Shown here: piece after piece, positions 42,355 through 51,997 of the stretch
How the letters are laid out: every line of letters begins with the position of its first letter
Position numbering within the stretch: position 1 is the first letter of the stretch
Assembly (NCBI GenBank): GCA_018064755.1
Contig: JAGHUP010000003.1
Coordinates: 1 to 64,000, forward strand
Length of the DNA stretch: 64,000 nucleotides
Direction: 5' to 3'
Source: Candidatus Crickella equi
GTDB taxonomy: Bacteria; Bacillota; Clostridia; Peptostreptococcales; Anaerovoracaceae
Translations under genes and position numbers: made by a program
The notes under the pieces: model-generated
The model's database searches: none
What the model was told of the DNA's origin: nothing
What the model saw: only the letters and a program-made list of their open reading frames with translations

Positions 42355-43008
42355 ATGTTAAGAGTTGCTATTGATGGCCCTAGCGGTACAGGTAAGAGCA
42401 CTATTGCCAAGCTTGTAGCTGCAAGATTTGGGCTGGAATATATTGACACAGGCGCAATGTATCGTGCTATCGCACTCAAGGCTGTAAGAAATGCTGTTCC
42501 TCATACAGATGAGGCCGCAGTCGAGAAAATGGTCGCAGATACTGAGATCGATTTTGTTAATAGCAAGATCATGCTTGACGGCAAGGATGTTAGCGGCGAG
42601 ATTAGAACTAATGAGATTTCTATGGCTGCTTCCCATTATTCTAAGATTCCTTGCATCAGAGCTAAGGTTGGTGCGCTGTGCGATCAGCTGACTAGCAGCA
42701 AGGATGTTGTTATGGAGGGAAGAGACATCTGCACAGTTGTTATTCCTGACGCAGAGGTTAAGATCTTCATGACAGCAAGTCCTGAGGTTAGAGCTAAGAG
42801 AAGATATGACCAGCTCCTCGAGGCTGGCAAAGAAGCCGATTACGACAAGGTGCTGGAAGAGGTTAAGGCTCGCGATTACCAGGATTCACACAGAGAAATC
42901 AGTCCGCTCAAGCAGGCTGATGATGCTGTTCTGCTGGACTCTTCAGATATGACTATCGAAGAGAACGTTGATGCCATTGCTGAAATTATCCACAAAGTTG
43001 TCGGATAA
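42355..43008 (+). CDS. cmk: Cytidylate kinase
   Basis: 217 residues, GAGGAG upstream. P-loop IDGPSGTGKSTIAKLVA at the N-terminus, DTGAMYRAIALK, and MEGRDICTVVIPDAEVKIFM mark the CMP/dCMP kinase. It provides CDP/dCDP. In many Clostridia cmk stands beside ispH-rpsA; here it is about 21 kb away from that fusion. Confidence 0.96.
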   Translation: MLRVAIDGPSGTGKSTIAKLVAARFGLEYIDTGAMYRAIALKAVRNAVPHTDEAAVEKMVADTEIDFVNSKIMLDGKDVSGEIRTNEISMAASHYSKIPCIRAKVGALCDQLTSSKDVVMEGRDICTVVIPDAEVKIFMTASPEVRAKRRYDQLLEAGKEADYDKVLEEVKARDYQDSHREISPLKQADDAVLLDSSDMTIEENVDAIAEIIHKVVG

Positions 43009-43118
43009 TTGGCGCTAATCTGCGATAAGTAGATATCAACACATTGGGCACACGAAGACGACATGAATTAGTATAATCGAGTGCTACAATCTGCATACAT
43101 TTATCAAGGAGGTTGGGT

Positions 43119-43808
43119 ATGCAGATACGAGAAATGCCTATCACAGATAGACCTAGAGAAAAGATGCTGTACGCCGGAGCCGGAGCACTATCGAATGCGG
43201 AGTTGCTCGCTTTGGTCTTGAGGTCAGGCGACCACGATAAATCGGCAATACAACTTGCTGAGGACGTGTTGGCTTATTCGACGCGTGAAGTCGGAGGCCT
43301 TGGAAGAGCTCAGGTACAGGAATTACAGAGCATAGAGGGAATTGGAACGGCCAAAGCTTGCTCAATAGTTGCAGGCATGGAACTCGCCAAGCGTGTGATG
43401 TCCGATAGATATGCGGAGCAACGCAGGGTGGTGAGAGATTGCACTGATGTGGTTGACATGCTTATGGAAGAGCTTGTCTATGAGAAGAGAGAAGTGTTGA
43501 TTGCTTTGCTACTTAACGTCAAGGGTGAAGTCGAGTCCAAGGAAATAATATCAATCGGTGAATTGGCAGCGACCAATGTTCATCCGAGAGAAGTGTATAG
43601 CCCGGCAATTAGGAAGGGCGCGGCAGGAATCATCGTCGTGCACAATCATCCTAGCGGAGATCCTACACCAAGTAGTGAGGATGTCGTTGCGACAAGGAGA
43701 CTTCTGGATGCCGGCAGAATAGTTGGAATCAGGTTGGTTGACCATGTGATAATAGGTAATGGAACCTATACAAGTCTCAAGGTCGAAGGCGTGATACCAC
43801 AGGAATAG
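43119..43808 (+). CDS. radC: RadC-family JAB-domain protein
   Basis: 229 residues from ATG 43119 with AAGGAGG upstream. An N-terminal helix-hairpin-helix-like part (ALSNAELLALVLRSG, LQSIEGIGTAKACSIVAGME) precedes a JAB/MPN metal-binding domain with NVHPREVYSPAIRKG and the HNHPSGDPTPSSED signature. Once linked to DNA repair; the real role is unsettled. A TATAAT box at 43072-43077 may mark its promoter, but the -35 is not evident. It is followed closely by the ligase gene. Confidence 0.94.
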   Translation: MQIREMPITDRPREKMLYAGAGALSNAELLALVLRSGDHDKSAIQLAEDVLAYSTREVGGLGRAQVQELQSIEGIGTAKACSIVAGMELAKRVMSDRYAEQRRVVRDCTDVVDMLMEELVYEKREVLIALLLNVKGEVESKEIISIGELAATNVHPREVYSPAIRKGAAGIIVVHNHPSGDPTPSSEDVVATRRLLDAGRIVGIRLVDHVIIGNGTYTSLKVEGVIPQE

Positions 43809-43811
43809 GAA

Positions 43812-45320
43812 ATGATGAAGAATAACCAGGTACAGTTCTATATTGACCAGCTGAAGGCTGAAGAATTATTCGTTAGTGCGTCAGGTAATACTGACGCATT
43901 GATTGAGTATGTTACTTTCGATTCAAGAAAGGTTCAGCCTGGAACACTGTTCATCTGCAAGGGAGCACACTTTAAGGCTGAGTATCTTAAAGATTCAGTC
44001 GATAAGGGCGCTGTTTGTTATGTCAGTGAGAACGAGTACGACGTTGAGGGTGTCGCTTCAATCATTGTTAGCGACATCAGAAAAGCCATGTCAGTATTGG
44101 CAATCAGTTACTATGGCAAGCTATCTGATAGACTTAAGATGATTGGCATTACAGGTACCAAGGGTAAGTCCACTATCACATATTTCACCAAGCAGATTTT
44201 TGATGATTATCTACTTGGTACAGGAAGAAAGAGAATTGCTTACTGCTCAGGCATTCAGAATTATGATGGTCTAGCTGAGGTTGAATCACAGCTGACAACT
44301 CCTGAAAATCTGCCACTATTCGAGCATATGAATAATGCTCTTGAGTCCGGATGCGAGTACATGGTAATGGAGGTTTCTAGCCAAGGCCTTAAGTATGGAA
44401 GAGTAGCTGGTATAGAGTATGAGGTGGCTTGCTTTAACAATATTGGAGAGGATCACATTAGCCCGGTTGAGCATCCTGATTTTGAAGACTATTTCAAATC
44501 CAAGTTGAAAATATTTGAGCAAACAAGAGCGGCTGTAATTAATATGGATTCTGATCACTACGATAGAATTGCTGAGGCTGCCAAAGTTGTACCATATCTG
44601 ACTTACAGTACTAGCAATGAATCAGCTAACCTATACGGATACGACATCAAGTCTGTTGAGGGTAAGGTTTCGTTCAAGGTAAAGGGTAGCGATCTCGGTA
44701 GTTACGGAGAGTTCGACGAAGCCATTGAACTCGCGGCATTCGGAACAATCAATGTTATTAACGCTTTGGCCGCAATCGGAATCGCTGTAACACTCGGCGT
44801 TCCAATGGAATATATCAAGTCAGGGTTATCCAAAGCCGTTACACCTGGAAGAATGCAGGTATTCAGAAGCAAGGACGGCAAGCATATCGGACTGGTCGAT
44901 TATGCTCATAACGAGCTCAGTTACAAGATGTTGCTCGGATCAATTACCAAAGAGTTCCCGGACAAGGACATCGTAATGGTATTCGGATCATCCGGTGGCA
45001 AAGCTTTCAACAGAAGAGAGCCACTGGGAAGAGTAGCAGGTGAGTACTGCAAGAAAGTCTATTTGACAGAGGATGACGGCGCCGAAGAAGATGTTCGCTC
45101 CATCTGCGAGGAAATAATGCACCATTTAGGAACGGGCTGCGAGGCACATATTATTGTGGATAGGCCGACGGCGGTTGCAACGGCTATTCGTGAGGCTGAT
45201 GAGAACACTATTGTCATTGCTGCGGGTAAGGCAATGGAAACTTTCCAGAAACGTGGTGGACATTCCGTTAAAATCAAGTCTGATGTCGAAGTTATGACAG
45301 AAGAATACGCAAAGAAATAG
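43812..45320 (+). CDS. MurE-family UDP-N-acetylmuramyl-tripeptide-synthetase-like ligase
   Basis: 502 residues (ATG 43812 or 43815). All three Mur-ligase domains are visible: TFDSRKVQPGTLFICKGAHF, the ATP loop IGITGTKGKSTITYF, GEDHISPVEHPDFEDYFKSK and VDYAHNELSYKMLL. In MurE enzymes the DNPR-type motif chooses the third amino acid of the stem peptide; here the matching place appears to read TEDDGAEEDV, neither the meso-diaminopimelate form nor a usual lysine form. It may be a second MurE or add another residue. It is not in a cell-division (dcw) cluster. A terminator follows. Confidence 0.85.
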   Translation: MMKNNQVQFYIDQLKAEELFVSASGNTDALIEYVTFDSRKVQPGTLFICKGAHFKAEYLKDSVDKGAVCYVSENEYDVEGVASIIVSDIRKAMSVLAISYYGKLSDRLKMIGITGTKGKSTITYFTKQIFDDYLLGTGRKRIAYCSGIQNYDGLAEVESQLTTPENLPLFEHMNNALESGCEYMVMEVSSQGLKYGRVAGIEYEVACFNNIGEDHISPVEHPDFEDYFKSKLKIFEQTRAAVINMDSDHYDRIAEAAKVVPYLTYSTSNESANLYGYDIKSVEGKVSFKVKGSDLGSYGEFDEAIELAAFGTINVINALAAIGIAVTLGVPMEYIKSGLSKAVTPGRMQVFRSKDGKHIGLVDYAHNELSYKMLLGSITKEFPDKDIVMVFGSSGGKAFNRREPLGRVAGEYCKKVYLTEDDGAEEDVRSICEEIMHHLGTGCEAHIIVDRPTAVATAIREADENTIVIAAGKAMETFQKRGGHSVKIKSDVEVMTEEYAKK

Positions 45321-45347
45321 TTTTGCATATAATATGAAAAAAATCGA

Positions 45348-45380
45348 GCGCTTTTGACGGGTTCAAAGGCGCTCTTTTCG
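45348..45380 (+). terminator. Terminator after the Mur ligase
   Basis: GAGCGCTTTTGA (45348-45359) pairs with TCAAAGGCGCTC (45365-45376, one G-T pair), followed by TTTT. Confidence 0.93.
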
Positions 45381-45382
45381 TT

Positions 45383-45412
45383 GACAAAACAAGGTTTTCA
45401 GCGGTATAATTT
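45383..45412 (+). promoter_or_regulatory. Promoter of rny
   Basis: TTGACA (45383-45388), 18 bases, TATAAT (45407-45412), directly after the terminator. The leader to rny is about 85 bases; nothing else is recognised in it. Confidence 0.88.
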
Positions 45413-45504
45413 TGATGTATTATTATGCACTTTTACGGCCGGTGGCATATCTGGTCGATGGAGGTATATATTTTACAAATTTCATAACATAAGGAGGACA
45501 AATA

Positions 45505-47046
45505 ATGTCAACAGTAATTGCATTAGTTGCTGGTATTGTATTCCTTATTGTCGGTATACTGGTAGGTTATATCATGCGTAAGACAATTGGCGAGAAGGCG
45601 ATTGGAAGCGCGGAGCAGCAGGCCCAGAATATTCTTCTGGATGCCCAGAATACTGCAGAGACCCTCAGAAAAGAAAGAATTGTTGAGGCGAAAGAGGAAA
45701 TACATAAACTCAGACAGGAGTACGAGAACGAACTCAAGATTAGAAGAGGCGAAGTACAGAAGTCTGAAAGAAGAGTACAGCAGAAAGAAGAAAACATTGA
45801 CCGCAAGCTCGAGAATATCGAGAAGAGAGAGAATGGTCTCGCTAAGAGAGAGCAGTCAATGAATGATAAGCATAAAGAAATCGATGCTTATATTGCTAAG
45901 CAGCTCGAAGAGCTCGAGAGAATTTCCGGCTACTCCAAGGAAGAGGCTAAGGAAATCCTGCTTCAGGAAGTTGAGAAGGATATCCGTAAGGATGCATCCG
46001 CTCTTATCACTCAGATTGAGACTGAGGCTAAGGAAGAAGGCGATAAGAAGGCAAGAGAAATCATCACAACTGCAATTCAGAGATATGCAGCTGACCAGGT
46101 AGCCGAGACTACAGTATCTGTAGTAGCACTGCCAAACGATGATATGAAGGGCCGCATCATCGGTAGAGAAGGACGTAACATTAGAGCTATCGAGACACTG
46201 ACTGGTGTCGATCTCATCATCGACGATACGCCAGAGGCAGTAATTCTCTCTGGTTTTGATCCAGTAAGAAGAGAAATCGCAAGAATCGCTCTTGAGAAGC
46301 TCATCGTAGACGGACGTATCCATCCAGCAAGAATTGAGGAGATGGTACAGAAGGCTACCAAGGAAGTTAACACAATCATCAAGGACGAGGGAGAAAGAGC
46401 TTGCTTCGAATGCGGAGTACACAATCTGCATCCTGAACTGGTTAAGCTCCTCGGAAGACTCAAGTACAGAACATCTTACGGACAGAACGTACTGCAGCAC
46501 TCCATCGAGGTTGCAACTCTGGCTGGTATGATGGCTGAGGAACTCGGACTTGATCCAAAGCTCGCAAGAAGAGGCGGACTGCTCCACGATATCGGTAAGT
46601 CAATCGACCACGAGGTTGAGGGAACTCACGTAGAGATCGGTGTGAACATCTGCAAGAAGTATAAAGAGTCTTGGAAGGTTATTAATGCAGTTGAGGCTCA
46701 CCACGGCGACGTAGAGCCAACTACTCTCGAGGCAGTTCTGGTTGGAGCAGCTGATGCACTTTCAGCAGCAAGACCTGGCGCAAGAAGAGAGACTCTTGAG
46801 ACTTACATCAAGAGACTCGAGAACCTGGAGAATATTGCTAACACAACTAAGGGCGTTGACAAGTCATACGCTATCCAGGCAGGTAGAGAAATCCGTGTAG
46901 CAGTTAAGCCTAACCAGGTTAAGGACGATGAAGTTCCAATGCTGGCTAGAGAGATTGCTAAGAAGATTGAGGCTGAACTGGAGTATCCGGGACAGATTAA
47001 GGTTAATGTAGTTCGTGAAACTAGAGCTACAGAGTTTGCAAAGTAA
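45505..47046 (+). CDS. rny: Ribonuclease Y
   Basis: 513 residues, AAGGAGG upstream. An N-terminal membrane helix (~4-24) is followed by a long coiled coil (~30-180, Lys/Glu/Arg-rich), a KH domain ([21 protein letters not shown]) and an HD domain ([21 protein letters not shown]). It starts mRNA decay at the membrane in Bacillota. Full length. Confidence 0.97.
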   Translation: MSTVIALVAGIVFLIVGILVGYIMRKTIGEKAIGSAEQQAQNILLDAQNTAETLRKERIVEAKEEIHKLRQEYENELKIRRGEVQKSERRVQQKEENIDRKLENIEKRENGLAKREQSMNDKHKEIDAYIAKQLEELERISGYSKEEAKEILLQEVEKDIRKDASALITQIETEAKEEGDKKAREIITTAIQRYAADQVAETTVSVVALPNDDMKGRIIGREGRNIRAIETLTGVDLIIDDTPEAVILSGFDPVRREIARIALEKLIVDGRIHPARIEEMVQKATKEVNTIIKDEGERACFECGVHNLHPELVKLLGRLKYRTSYGQNVLQHSIEVATLAGMMAEELGLDPKLARRGGLLHDIGKSIDHEVEGTHVEIGVNICKKYKESWKVINAVEAHHGDVEPTTLEAVLVGAADALSAARPGARRETLETYIKRLENLENIANTTKGVDKSYAIQAGREIRVAVKPNQVKDDEVPMLAREIAKKIEAELEYPGQIKVNVVRETRATEFAK

Positions 47047-47049
47047 TTA

Positions 47050-48234
47050 ATGATTTATTTAGACAATAGCGCGACAACAAGACAATATGATGAAGTAACA
47101 GAGCTGATGTATGAGGTTGCCAAAAATACCTTTGGCAACCCTTCATCGCTTCATAATCTCGGATTTAACTCCAGCACGATGCTGAAAGAGGCGAGAAGAG
47201 ATTGTGAAGAGATGTTCGGCGGAAACGGACGAGTAATCTTCACATCAGGCGGTACTGAGAGTGACAATATGGCTCTGTATAGTACAGCTCGCAAGATGAG
47301 GAGAAGGGGCAACCGCATTATCACTACCAAGGTTGAGCATCCTGCTATTCTGGAGACTTGCAAGAGACTCAAGGAAGATGGATATGAGATCGTTTATCTG
47401 GGAGTTGATGAGAACGGATATGTTGACCCTGAGAGTCTGAAGAATGCGCTGGATGAGAATACAATTCTCGTGTCTATGATGACGGTCAACAATGAAGTCG
47501 GAACCATTGAGCCGGTGCTCGAGTCTTACAAGGCTGTACAGGCTTTCAATAAGGCTAATGGAACTAATATAGTGTTCCATACTGATGCAGTTCAGGCTTA
47601 TGGCAAGATATCATTTAAAGATACGGCATTTGATCTTATTTCGGTAAGCGGACATAAGTTCCACGGACCTAAGGGCATCGGAATGCTGTATATGAGAGAT
47701 GATCTCAAGTTGCCGGCACATATTACTGGCGGTGGTCAGGAGGCAGGTTATAGATCTTCCACTGAGAACACACCGGGCATCGCTGGAATGGCTCTGGCGA
47801 GCAAGCTGGCTTATAAGGATTTCGATGGCAAGATGAAACAACTGGCAGAGGTTAATGACTATCTGCGCAAGGGACTATTTGCAGAGCTTAAGGATATTGA
47901 GCTGAATGGACCTGAAGAACTGGGATGGACACTTAATGATGCTGCAAAGCGATGCCCATCGGTACTGAACATCTCATTCCATGGAACAAGAGGAGAAGTT
48001 CTTCTTCACACTTTGGAGCAAGACGAGATATTCATCTCAACAGGTTCTGCTTGTGCATCGAACCACACTGGCGACAGTCACGTACTGCAGGCAATGTCGC
48101 TAGATCACAAGGAAATTGAGGGAGCTATTAGATTCAGCTTTTCCGAGTTCAACACCATCGATGAAATGGACTTTGTCATTGACAAGGTGAAGACAGCAGT
48201 AAACAGATTCAGAAAGTTAGGAACATTTAGATAA
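47050..48234 (+). CDS. iscS: Cysteine desulfurase (IscS/NifS family)
   Basis: 394 residues starting three bases after rny. MIYLDNSATTRQYDEV at the start, the pyridoxal-phosphate Lys203 in SVSGHKFHGPKG and the sulfur-carrying Cys335 in STGSACASNHTG are present. It removes sulfur from cysteine as a persulfide. thiI begins at the very next base after its stop, so the main use is likely sulfur delivery for tRNA 4-thiouridine (and possibly thiamine). Confidence 0.95.
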   Translation: MIYLDNSATTRQYDEVTELMYEVAKNTFGNPSSLHNLGFNSSTMLKEARRDCEEMFGGNGRVIFTSGGTESDNMALYSTARKMRRRGNRIITTKVEHPAILETCKRLKEDGYEIVYLGVDENGYVDPESLKNALDENTILVSMMTVNNEVGTIEPVLESYKAVQAFNKANGTNIVFHTDAVQAYGKISFKDTAFDLISVSGHKFHGPKGIGMLYMRDDLKLPAHITGGGQEAGYRSSTENTPGIAGMALASKLAYKDFDGKMKQLAEVNDYLRKGLFAELKDIELNGPEELGWTLNDAAKRCPSVLNISFHGTRGEVLLHTLEQDEIFISTGSACASNHTGDSHVLQAMSLDHKEIEGAIRFSFSEFNTIDEMDFVIDKVKTAVNRFRKLGTFR

Positions 48235-49413
48235 ATGGACAAACAGTTATACATAGTTAGATGCGGAGAGGTTGCTCTGAAGGGCATGAACAAGCCTTAC
48301 TTCGAGCGAATTCTCCTGGAAAGAGTCAAGAACGCAATCAAGGTATTCCCTGATGCTGAGGCCAAGTGGATTGAGGGCCTGATGTTCGTAAGGGTACCTA
48401 AGGAGATTCCTGAGGACGAAGTCGTTGACAAGTGCGTCAAGGTATTCGGAGTAGCGAGCGTCAGCGTAGCGGTTGAGGCTGAGAAGGATATCGATGCCAT
48501 CGGCGCTAAGGCAGCTGAGTTCATGCAGAACATTATCGATATTGAGGGCGTTAAGACTTTCAAGGTTAAGGGTAAGAGAGCGGACAAATCCTTCCCAGTT
48601 GAATCACCGGAGATTGGACGAGTTGTTGGAGCCATCGTGCTCAAGACCTGCAAGGTACTGAAAGTAGACGTACACAATCCGGAAGTAACGCTGACAGTCG
48701 ATGTAAGACGAGAAGGCGTATACATCTTCAGAGATAAAGTGAGAGGATTTGGTGGTTTGCCACTAGGCACCAACGGCAAGGGACTGATACTTATGTCGGG
48801 TGGCATTGACAGTCCAGTTGCAGCTTTCATGATGGCTAAGAGAGGAATGACAATCGAAGCCGTTCATTACCACTCATATCCATACACCAGCCCAAGAGCA
48901 CAGCAGAAGGTTGAAGAACTGGTTAAGGTGCTGGCAGGCTATATGGGAACAATTAGGATGCATGTTATCAACTTGCTTCCAATACAGGAACAGATCGTTA
49001 CAAACTGTCCTGAAGACGAGACAACAATTCTGGTAAGACGATTCATGATGAGAATTGCCGAACAGATTGCTATAAAGAATAACAACATGATGCTAATCAC
49101 CGGCGAGGACCTCGGACAGGTAGCGAGCCAGACGGCAGAGGCTTTGGTCGTAACAGATGCAGTAGTCAAGATGCCAGTCATGAGACCGCTGATCGCAATG
49201 GACAAGGTAGACATCATGGAGAAGGCACAGGAAATCGGAACATACGATATTTCGATTCAGCCTTACGAAGATTGCTGCACGGTATTCTTACCAAAGCATC
49301 CAACCACCAAGCCAAAGCTCTCGAAGATTGAGAACGACGAGGCGAAGTTAGACGTCGAGGCTCTGGTGGCTGCAGCTGTAGCATCTGAGGAAATAATTGA
49401 GATAAGACCATAG
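48235..49413 (+). CDS. thiI: tRNA 4-thiouridine synthase ThiI
   Basis: 392 residues. An N-terminal ferredoxin-like/THUMP part (~1-165) is followed by the adenylating PP-loop domain with LMSGGIDSPVAAFMMAKRG and LITGEDLGQVASQTAEAL. The C-terminal rhodanese domain of the enterobacterial enzyme is absent, as in Bacillota. It adenylates U8 of tRNA for sulfur transfer from the cysteine desulfurase encoded directly upstream. Confidence 0.96.
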   Translation: MDKQLYIVRCGEVALKGMNKPYFERILLERVKNAIKVFPDAEAKWIEGLMFVRVPKEIPEDEVVDKCVKVFGVASVSVAVEAEKDIDAIGAKAAEFMQNIIDIEGVKTFKVKGKRADKSFPVESPEIGRVVGAIVLKTCKVLKVDVHNPEVTLTVDVRREGVYIFRDKVRGFGGLPLGTNGKGLILMSGGIDSPVAAFMMAKRGMTIEAVHYHSYPYTSPRAQQKVEELVKVLAGYMGTIRMHVINLLPIQEQIVTNCPEDETTILVRRFMMRIAEQIAIKNNNMMLITGEDLGQVASQTAEALVVTDAVVKMPVMRPLIAMDKVDIMEKAQEIGTYDISIQPYEDCCTVFLPKHPTTKPKLSKIENDEAKLDVEALVAAAVASEEIIEIRP

Positions 49414-49439
49414 ATTAACATATACGGAGGAAAACTAAA

Positions 49440-51185
49440 ATGGCTAAGGAAAAGTACGATTTTTCAACTGAAGAGAACAGAAATGTCTATAGACATACTT
49501 CTTCTCATATTCTGGCACAGGCTATCAAGCACATCTGGCCTGAGGCTAAGCTGGCTATCGGACCTGCAATCGCAGATGGATTCTATTACGATATCGATCT
49601 GGAGTACAAGATTACTGATCAGGACCTGCTGAAGATTCAGAAGGAAATGAAGAAGATTATGCAGGCTAACCTGCCACTCGAAAGATTTGAGCTGCCAAGA
49701 GAAGAGGCAATCAAGTTCATGGAAGAGAAGGAAGAGCCTTACAAGGTTGAGCTGATTCAGGATCTCCCTGAGGATGCTGTAATCTCATTCTACAAGCAGG
49801 GCGACTTCACAGACCTCTGTGCAGGACCTCACGTTGCATCAACAGGCGTTGTTAAGGCAGTTAAGCTGACTTCAATCGCAGGTGCATACTGGAGAGGAGA
49901 CTCCAGCAGAAAGATGCTCCAGAGAATCTATGGTACATCATTCCCAAGTCAGCAGGAACTTGACGAGTACCTGGCTAAGCTCGAGGAAGCTAAGAAGAGA
50001 GACCACCGTAAGATTGGCAAGGAAATGGATCTGTTCATGATCGCTGATGAAGGTCCAGGATTCCCATTCTTCCTGCCTAACGGCATGATCGTAAGAAACG
50101 AGCTCGAGAGTTTCTGGAAGCAGGAGCACTACAACAGAGGATATCAGGAAATCAGAACACCTCTGATTCTGAACGAGCAGCTTTGGAGAACATCCGGACA
50201 CTGGGATCACTACAAGGACAACATGTACTTCACTAAGATCGACGATGAAGACTATGCTATCAAGCCTATGAACTGCCCAGGTTCAATTCTTGCTTACAAG
50301 AGAAGACTTTGGTCATACAGAGATCTGCCACTGAGATATGCAGAGCTCGGACAGTGCCACAGACACGAGCTGTCAGGCGCACTTCACGGACTGATGAGAG
50401 TAAGAACTTTCGTACAGGACGATGCTCACATCTTCATGCTGCCAGAGCAGACTAAGGAAGAAGTAACTAAGGTAATCCAGCTCTATGACGATATGTACAA
50501 GCTCTTTGGACTTCCATATCACATTGAGCTCTCAACTAGACCTGAAGATTCCATGGGAACTAAGGAAGAGTGGGATGCTGCTGAGACAGCACTCAAGGAG
50601 GCAATCGAATCCATCGGCGTTCCTTACGTAATCAACGAGGGAGACGGCGCATTCTACGGACCAAAGCTTGACTTCCACCTCGAGGATTCTCTTGGAAGAA
50701 CATGGCAGTGCGGAACTATTCAGCTCGATATGCAGATGCCACAGAGATTCGACATCTCATACGTTGGTTCCGACGGCGAGAAGCACAGACCTCTCATGAT
50801 CCACAGAGCTTGCTTTGGATCAGTAGAGAGATTCATCGGTATCCTGATTGAGAACTTCGCAGGTAAGTTCCCACTGTGGCTCGCACCAGTTCAGGTTAAG
50901 TTGGCAACAGTAACTGAGGGAAATGTAGAGTTCGCACAGAAGGTTGCTGATAAGTGCAGAGAAGCTGGACTCAGAGTTGAGACAGACTTTAGAAACGAGA
51001 AGATTGGATACAAGATTAGAGAGGCAAGAAACGCTCGTAATAACTACATCTGCGTAATCGGAGATCAGGAAGTTGCAGACGAGACTCTGACTGTAAGATC
51101 AATCAAGGAAGGCGAGCTCGGAACTATGAAGGTTGATGAGTTCGTTGCTAAGCTTGTAGAGGAAGTTGCTACTAAGCAGATGTAA
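49440..51185 (+). CDS. thrS: Threonyl-tRNA synthetase without TGS domain
   Basis: 581 residues, GGAGG upstream. It begins directly with the editing/SAD region (VYRHTSSHILAQAIKHIWPE), lacking the ~60-residue TGS domain of typical ThrS (~640 residues). The class II catalytic core has MNCPGSILAYK and RHELSGALHGLMRVR with the zinc ligands Cys/His, and the anticodon domain (~480-580) ends the protein. No T-box leader can exist in the 26-base gap to thiI. The start is well supported by the ribosome site. Confidence 0.95.
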   Translation: MAKEKYDFSTEENRNVYRHTSSHILAQAIKHIWPEAKLAIGPAIADGFYYDIDLEYKITDQDLLKIQKEMKKIMQANLPLERFELPREEAIKFMEEKEEPYKVELIQDLPEDAVISFYKQGDFTDLCAGPHVASTGVVKAVKLTSIAGAYWRGDSSRKMLQRIYGTSFPSQQELDEYLAKLEEAKKRDHRKIGKEMDLFMIADEGPGFPFFLPNGMIVRNELESFWKQEHYNRGYQEIRTPLILNEQLWRTSGHWDHYKDNMYFTKIDDEDYAIKPMNCPGSILAYKRRLWSYRDLPLRYAELGQCHRHELSGALHGLMRVRTFVQDDAHIFMLPEQTKEEVTKVIQLYDDMYKLFGLPYHIELSTRPEDSMGTKEEWDAAETALKEAIESIGVPYVINEGDGAFYGPKLDFHLEDSLGRTWQCGTIQLDMQMPQRFDISYVGSDGEKHRPLMIHRACFGSVERFIGILIENFAGKFPLWLAPVQVKLATVTEGNVEFAQKVADKCREAGLRVETDFRNEKIGYKIREARNARNNYICVIGDQEVADETLTVRSIKEGELGTMKVDEFVAKLVEEVATKQM

Positions 51186-51199
51186 GCAGATGTTAAAAA

Positions 51200-51273
51200 A
51201 TGTACCTCTTAGCCCGTTCCTAACGGGTACATTCTGGAAAATGTACCCGTTAGGAACGGGCTGAGAGGTACAT
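51200..51273. repeat. 74-bp palindromic element, copy 2
   Basis: Arms 51200-51233 and 51240-51273 pair over 34 bases with one G-T pair; the loop is six bases, one fewer than in copies 1 and 3, so the length is not a multiple of three and the peptide frame is broken halfway. It fills nearly the whole gap between thrS and pyrH. The right arm ends just before GAGGAG, the pyrH ribosome site, so the hairpin could influence pyrH translation or act as a transcript end. Confidence 0.92.
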
Positions 51274-51287
51274 CTGAGGAGTACATT

Positions 51288-51986
51288 ATGAAGTTTAAAA
51301 GAGTTTTAATCAAGGTCAGCGGTGAGGCGCTTGCTGGAGATGACAAGTTCGGCGTTAATGGCGAGATGACTGTAGGCGTTGCCAAGCAGATTAAGGAAAT
51401 CGTTGATGCTGGCGTACAGGTTGCTGTTGTATGTGGAGGAGGCAACTTCTTTAGAGGCAGAACCGGCGGAAGCATCGACAAGCCAACAGCAGACTATATG
51501 GGTATGCTTGCAACAGTAATGAACGGTCTGGCACTTCAGGATTCACTCCTGTCAATCGGATGCGAGGCCAAACTCATGACAGCAATCGAAATTCGCGATA
51601 TGGCTGAAGGTTACGCTCGTCGTAAGGCTCTCGACTATCTGGAAGAGGGCAAGGTAGTGATTTTTGGCGGCGGCACTGGAAGTCCATTCTTCACAACTGA
51701 TACAACAGCAGCTCTGAGAGCAGCTGAAATCGGCGCTGATGTACTGTTACTGGCTAAGAATATCGATGCTGTATATTCAGCAGACCCTAATGTTGATCCT
51801 AATGCAGAGAGATATACCAATCTTACTTATATGGATATCATTGAGAAGGATCTTAAAGTAATGGATCTCACAGCAGCAACGCTGTGCAAAGATACAGGAA
51901 CTAAAATTTATGTCTTCGCACTCAAGGAAGAAGGCAATTTAATGAAAGTAATTAACGGCGAGAACGTAGGTACACTTATTCAATAG
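51288..51986 (+). CDS. pyrH: UMP kinase
   Basis: 232 residues, GAGGAG upstream. RVLIKVSGEALAG, VVCGGGNFFRGR, DYMGMLATVMNGLALQD and FGGGTGSPFFTTDTTAALRA are the UMP-kinase marks. It makes UDP for nucleic acids and wall precursors. It starts the conserved pyrH-frr-uppS-cdsA-dxr-rseP-ispG-polC block, 11 bases before frr. Confidence 0.97.
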   Translation: MKFKRVLIKVSGEALAGDDKFGVNGEMTVGVAKQIKEIVDAGVQVAVVCGGGNFFRGRTGGSIDKPTADYMGMLATVMNGLALQDSLLSIGCEAKLMTAIEIRDMAEGYARRKALDYLEEGKVVIFGGGTGSPFFTTDTTAALRAAEIGADVLLLAKNIDAVYSADPNVDPNAERYTNLTYMDIIEKDLKVMDLTAATLCKDTGTKIYVFALKEEGNLMKVINGENVGTLIQ

Positions 51987-51997
51987 GAGGAAAGACT

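Noticed and set aside
43044-43077. Promoter TTGGGC...TATAAT before radC
   Set aside because: The spacing of 22 bases is too long; only the -10 box is plausible.
49414-49439. T-box riboswitch before thrS
   Set aside because: The gap to thiI is only 26 bases, and no T-box sequence is seen at the end of thiI.
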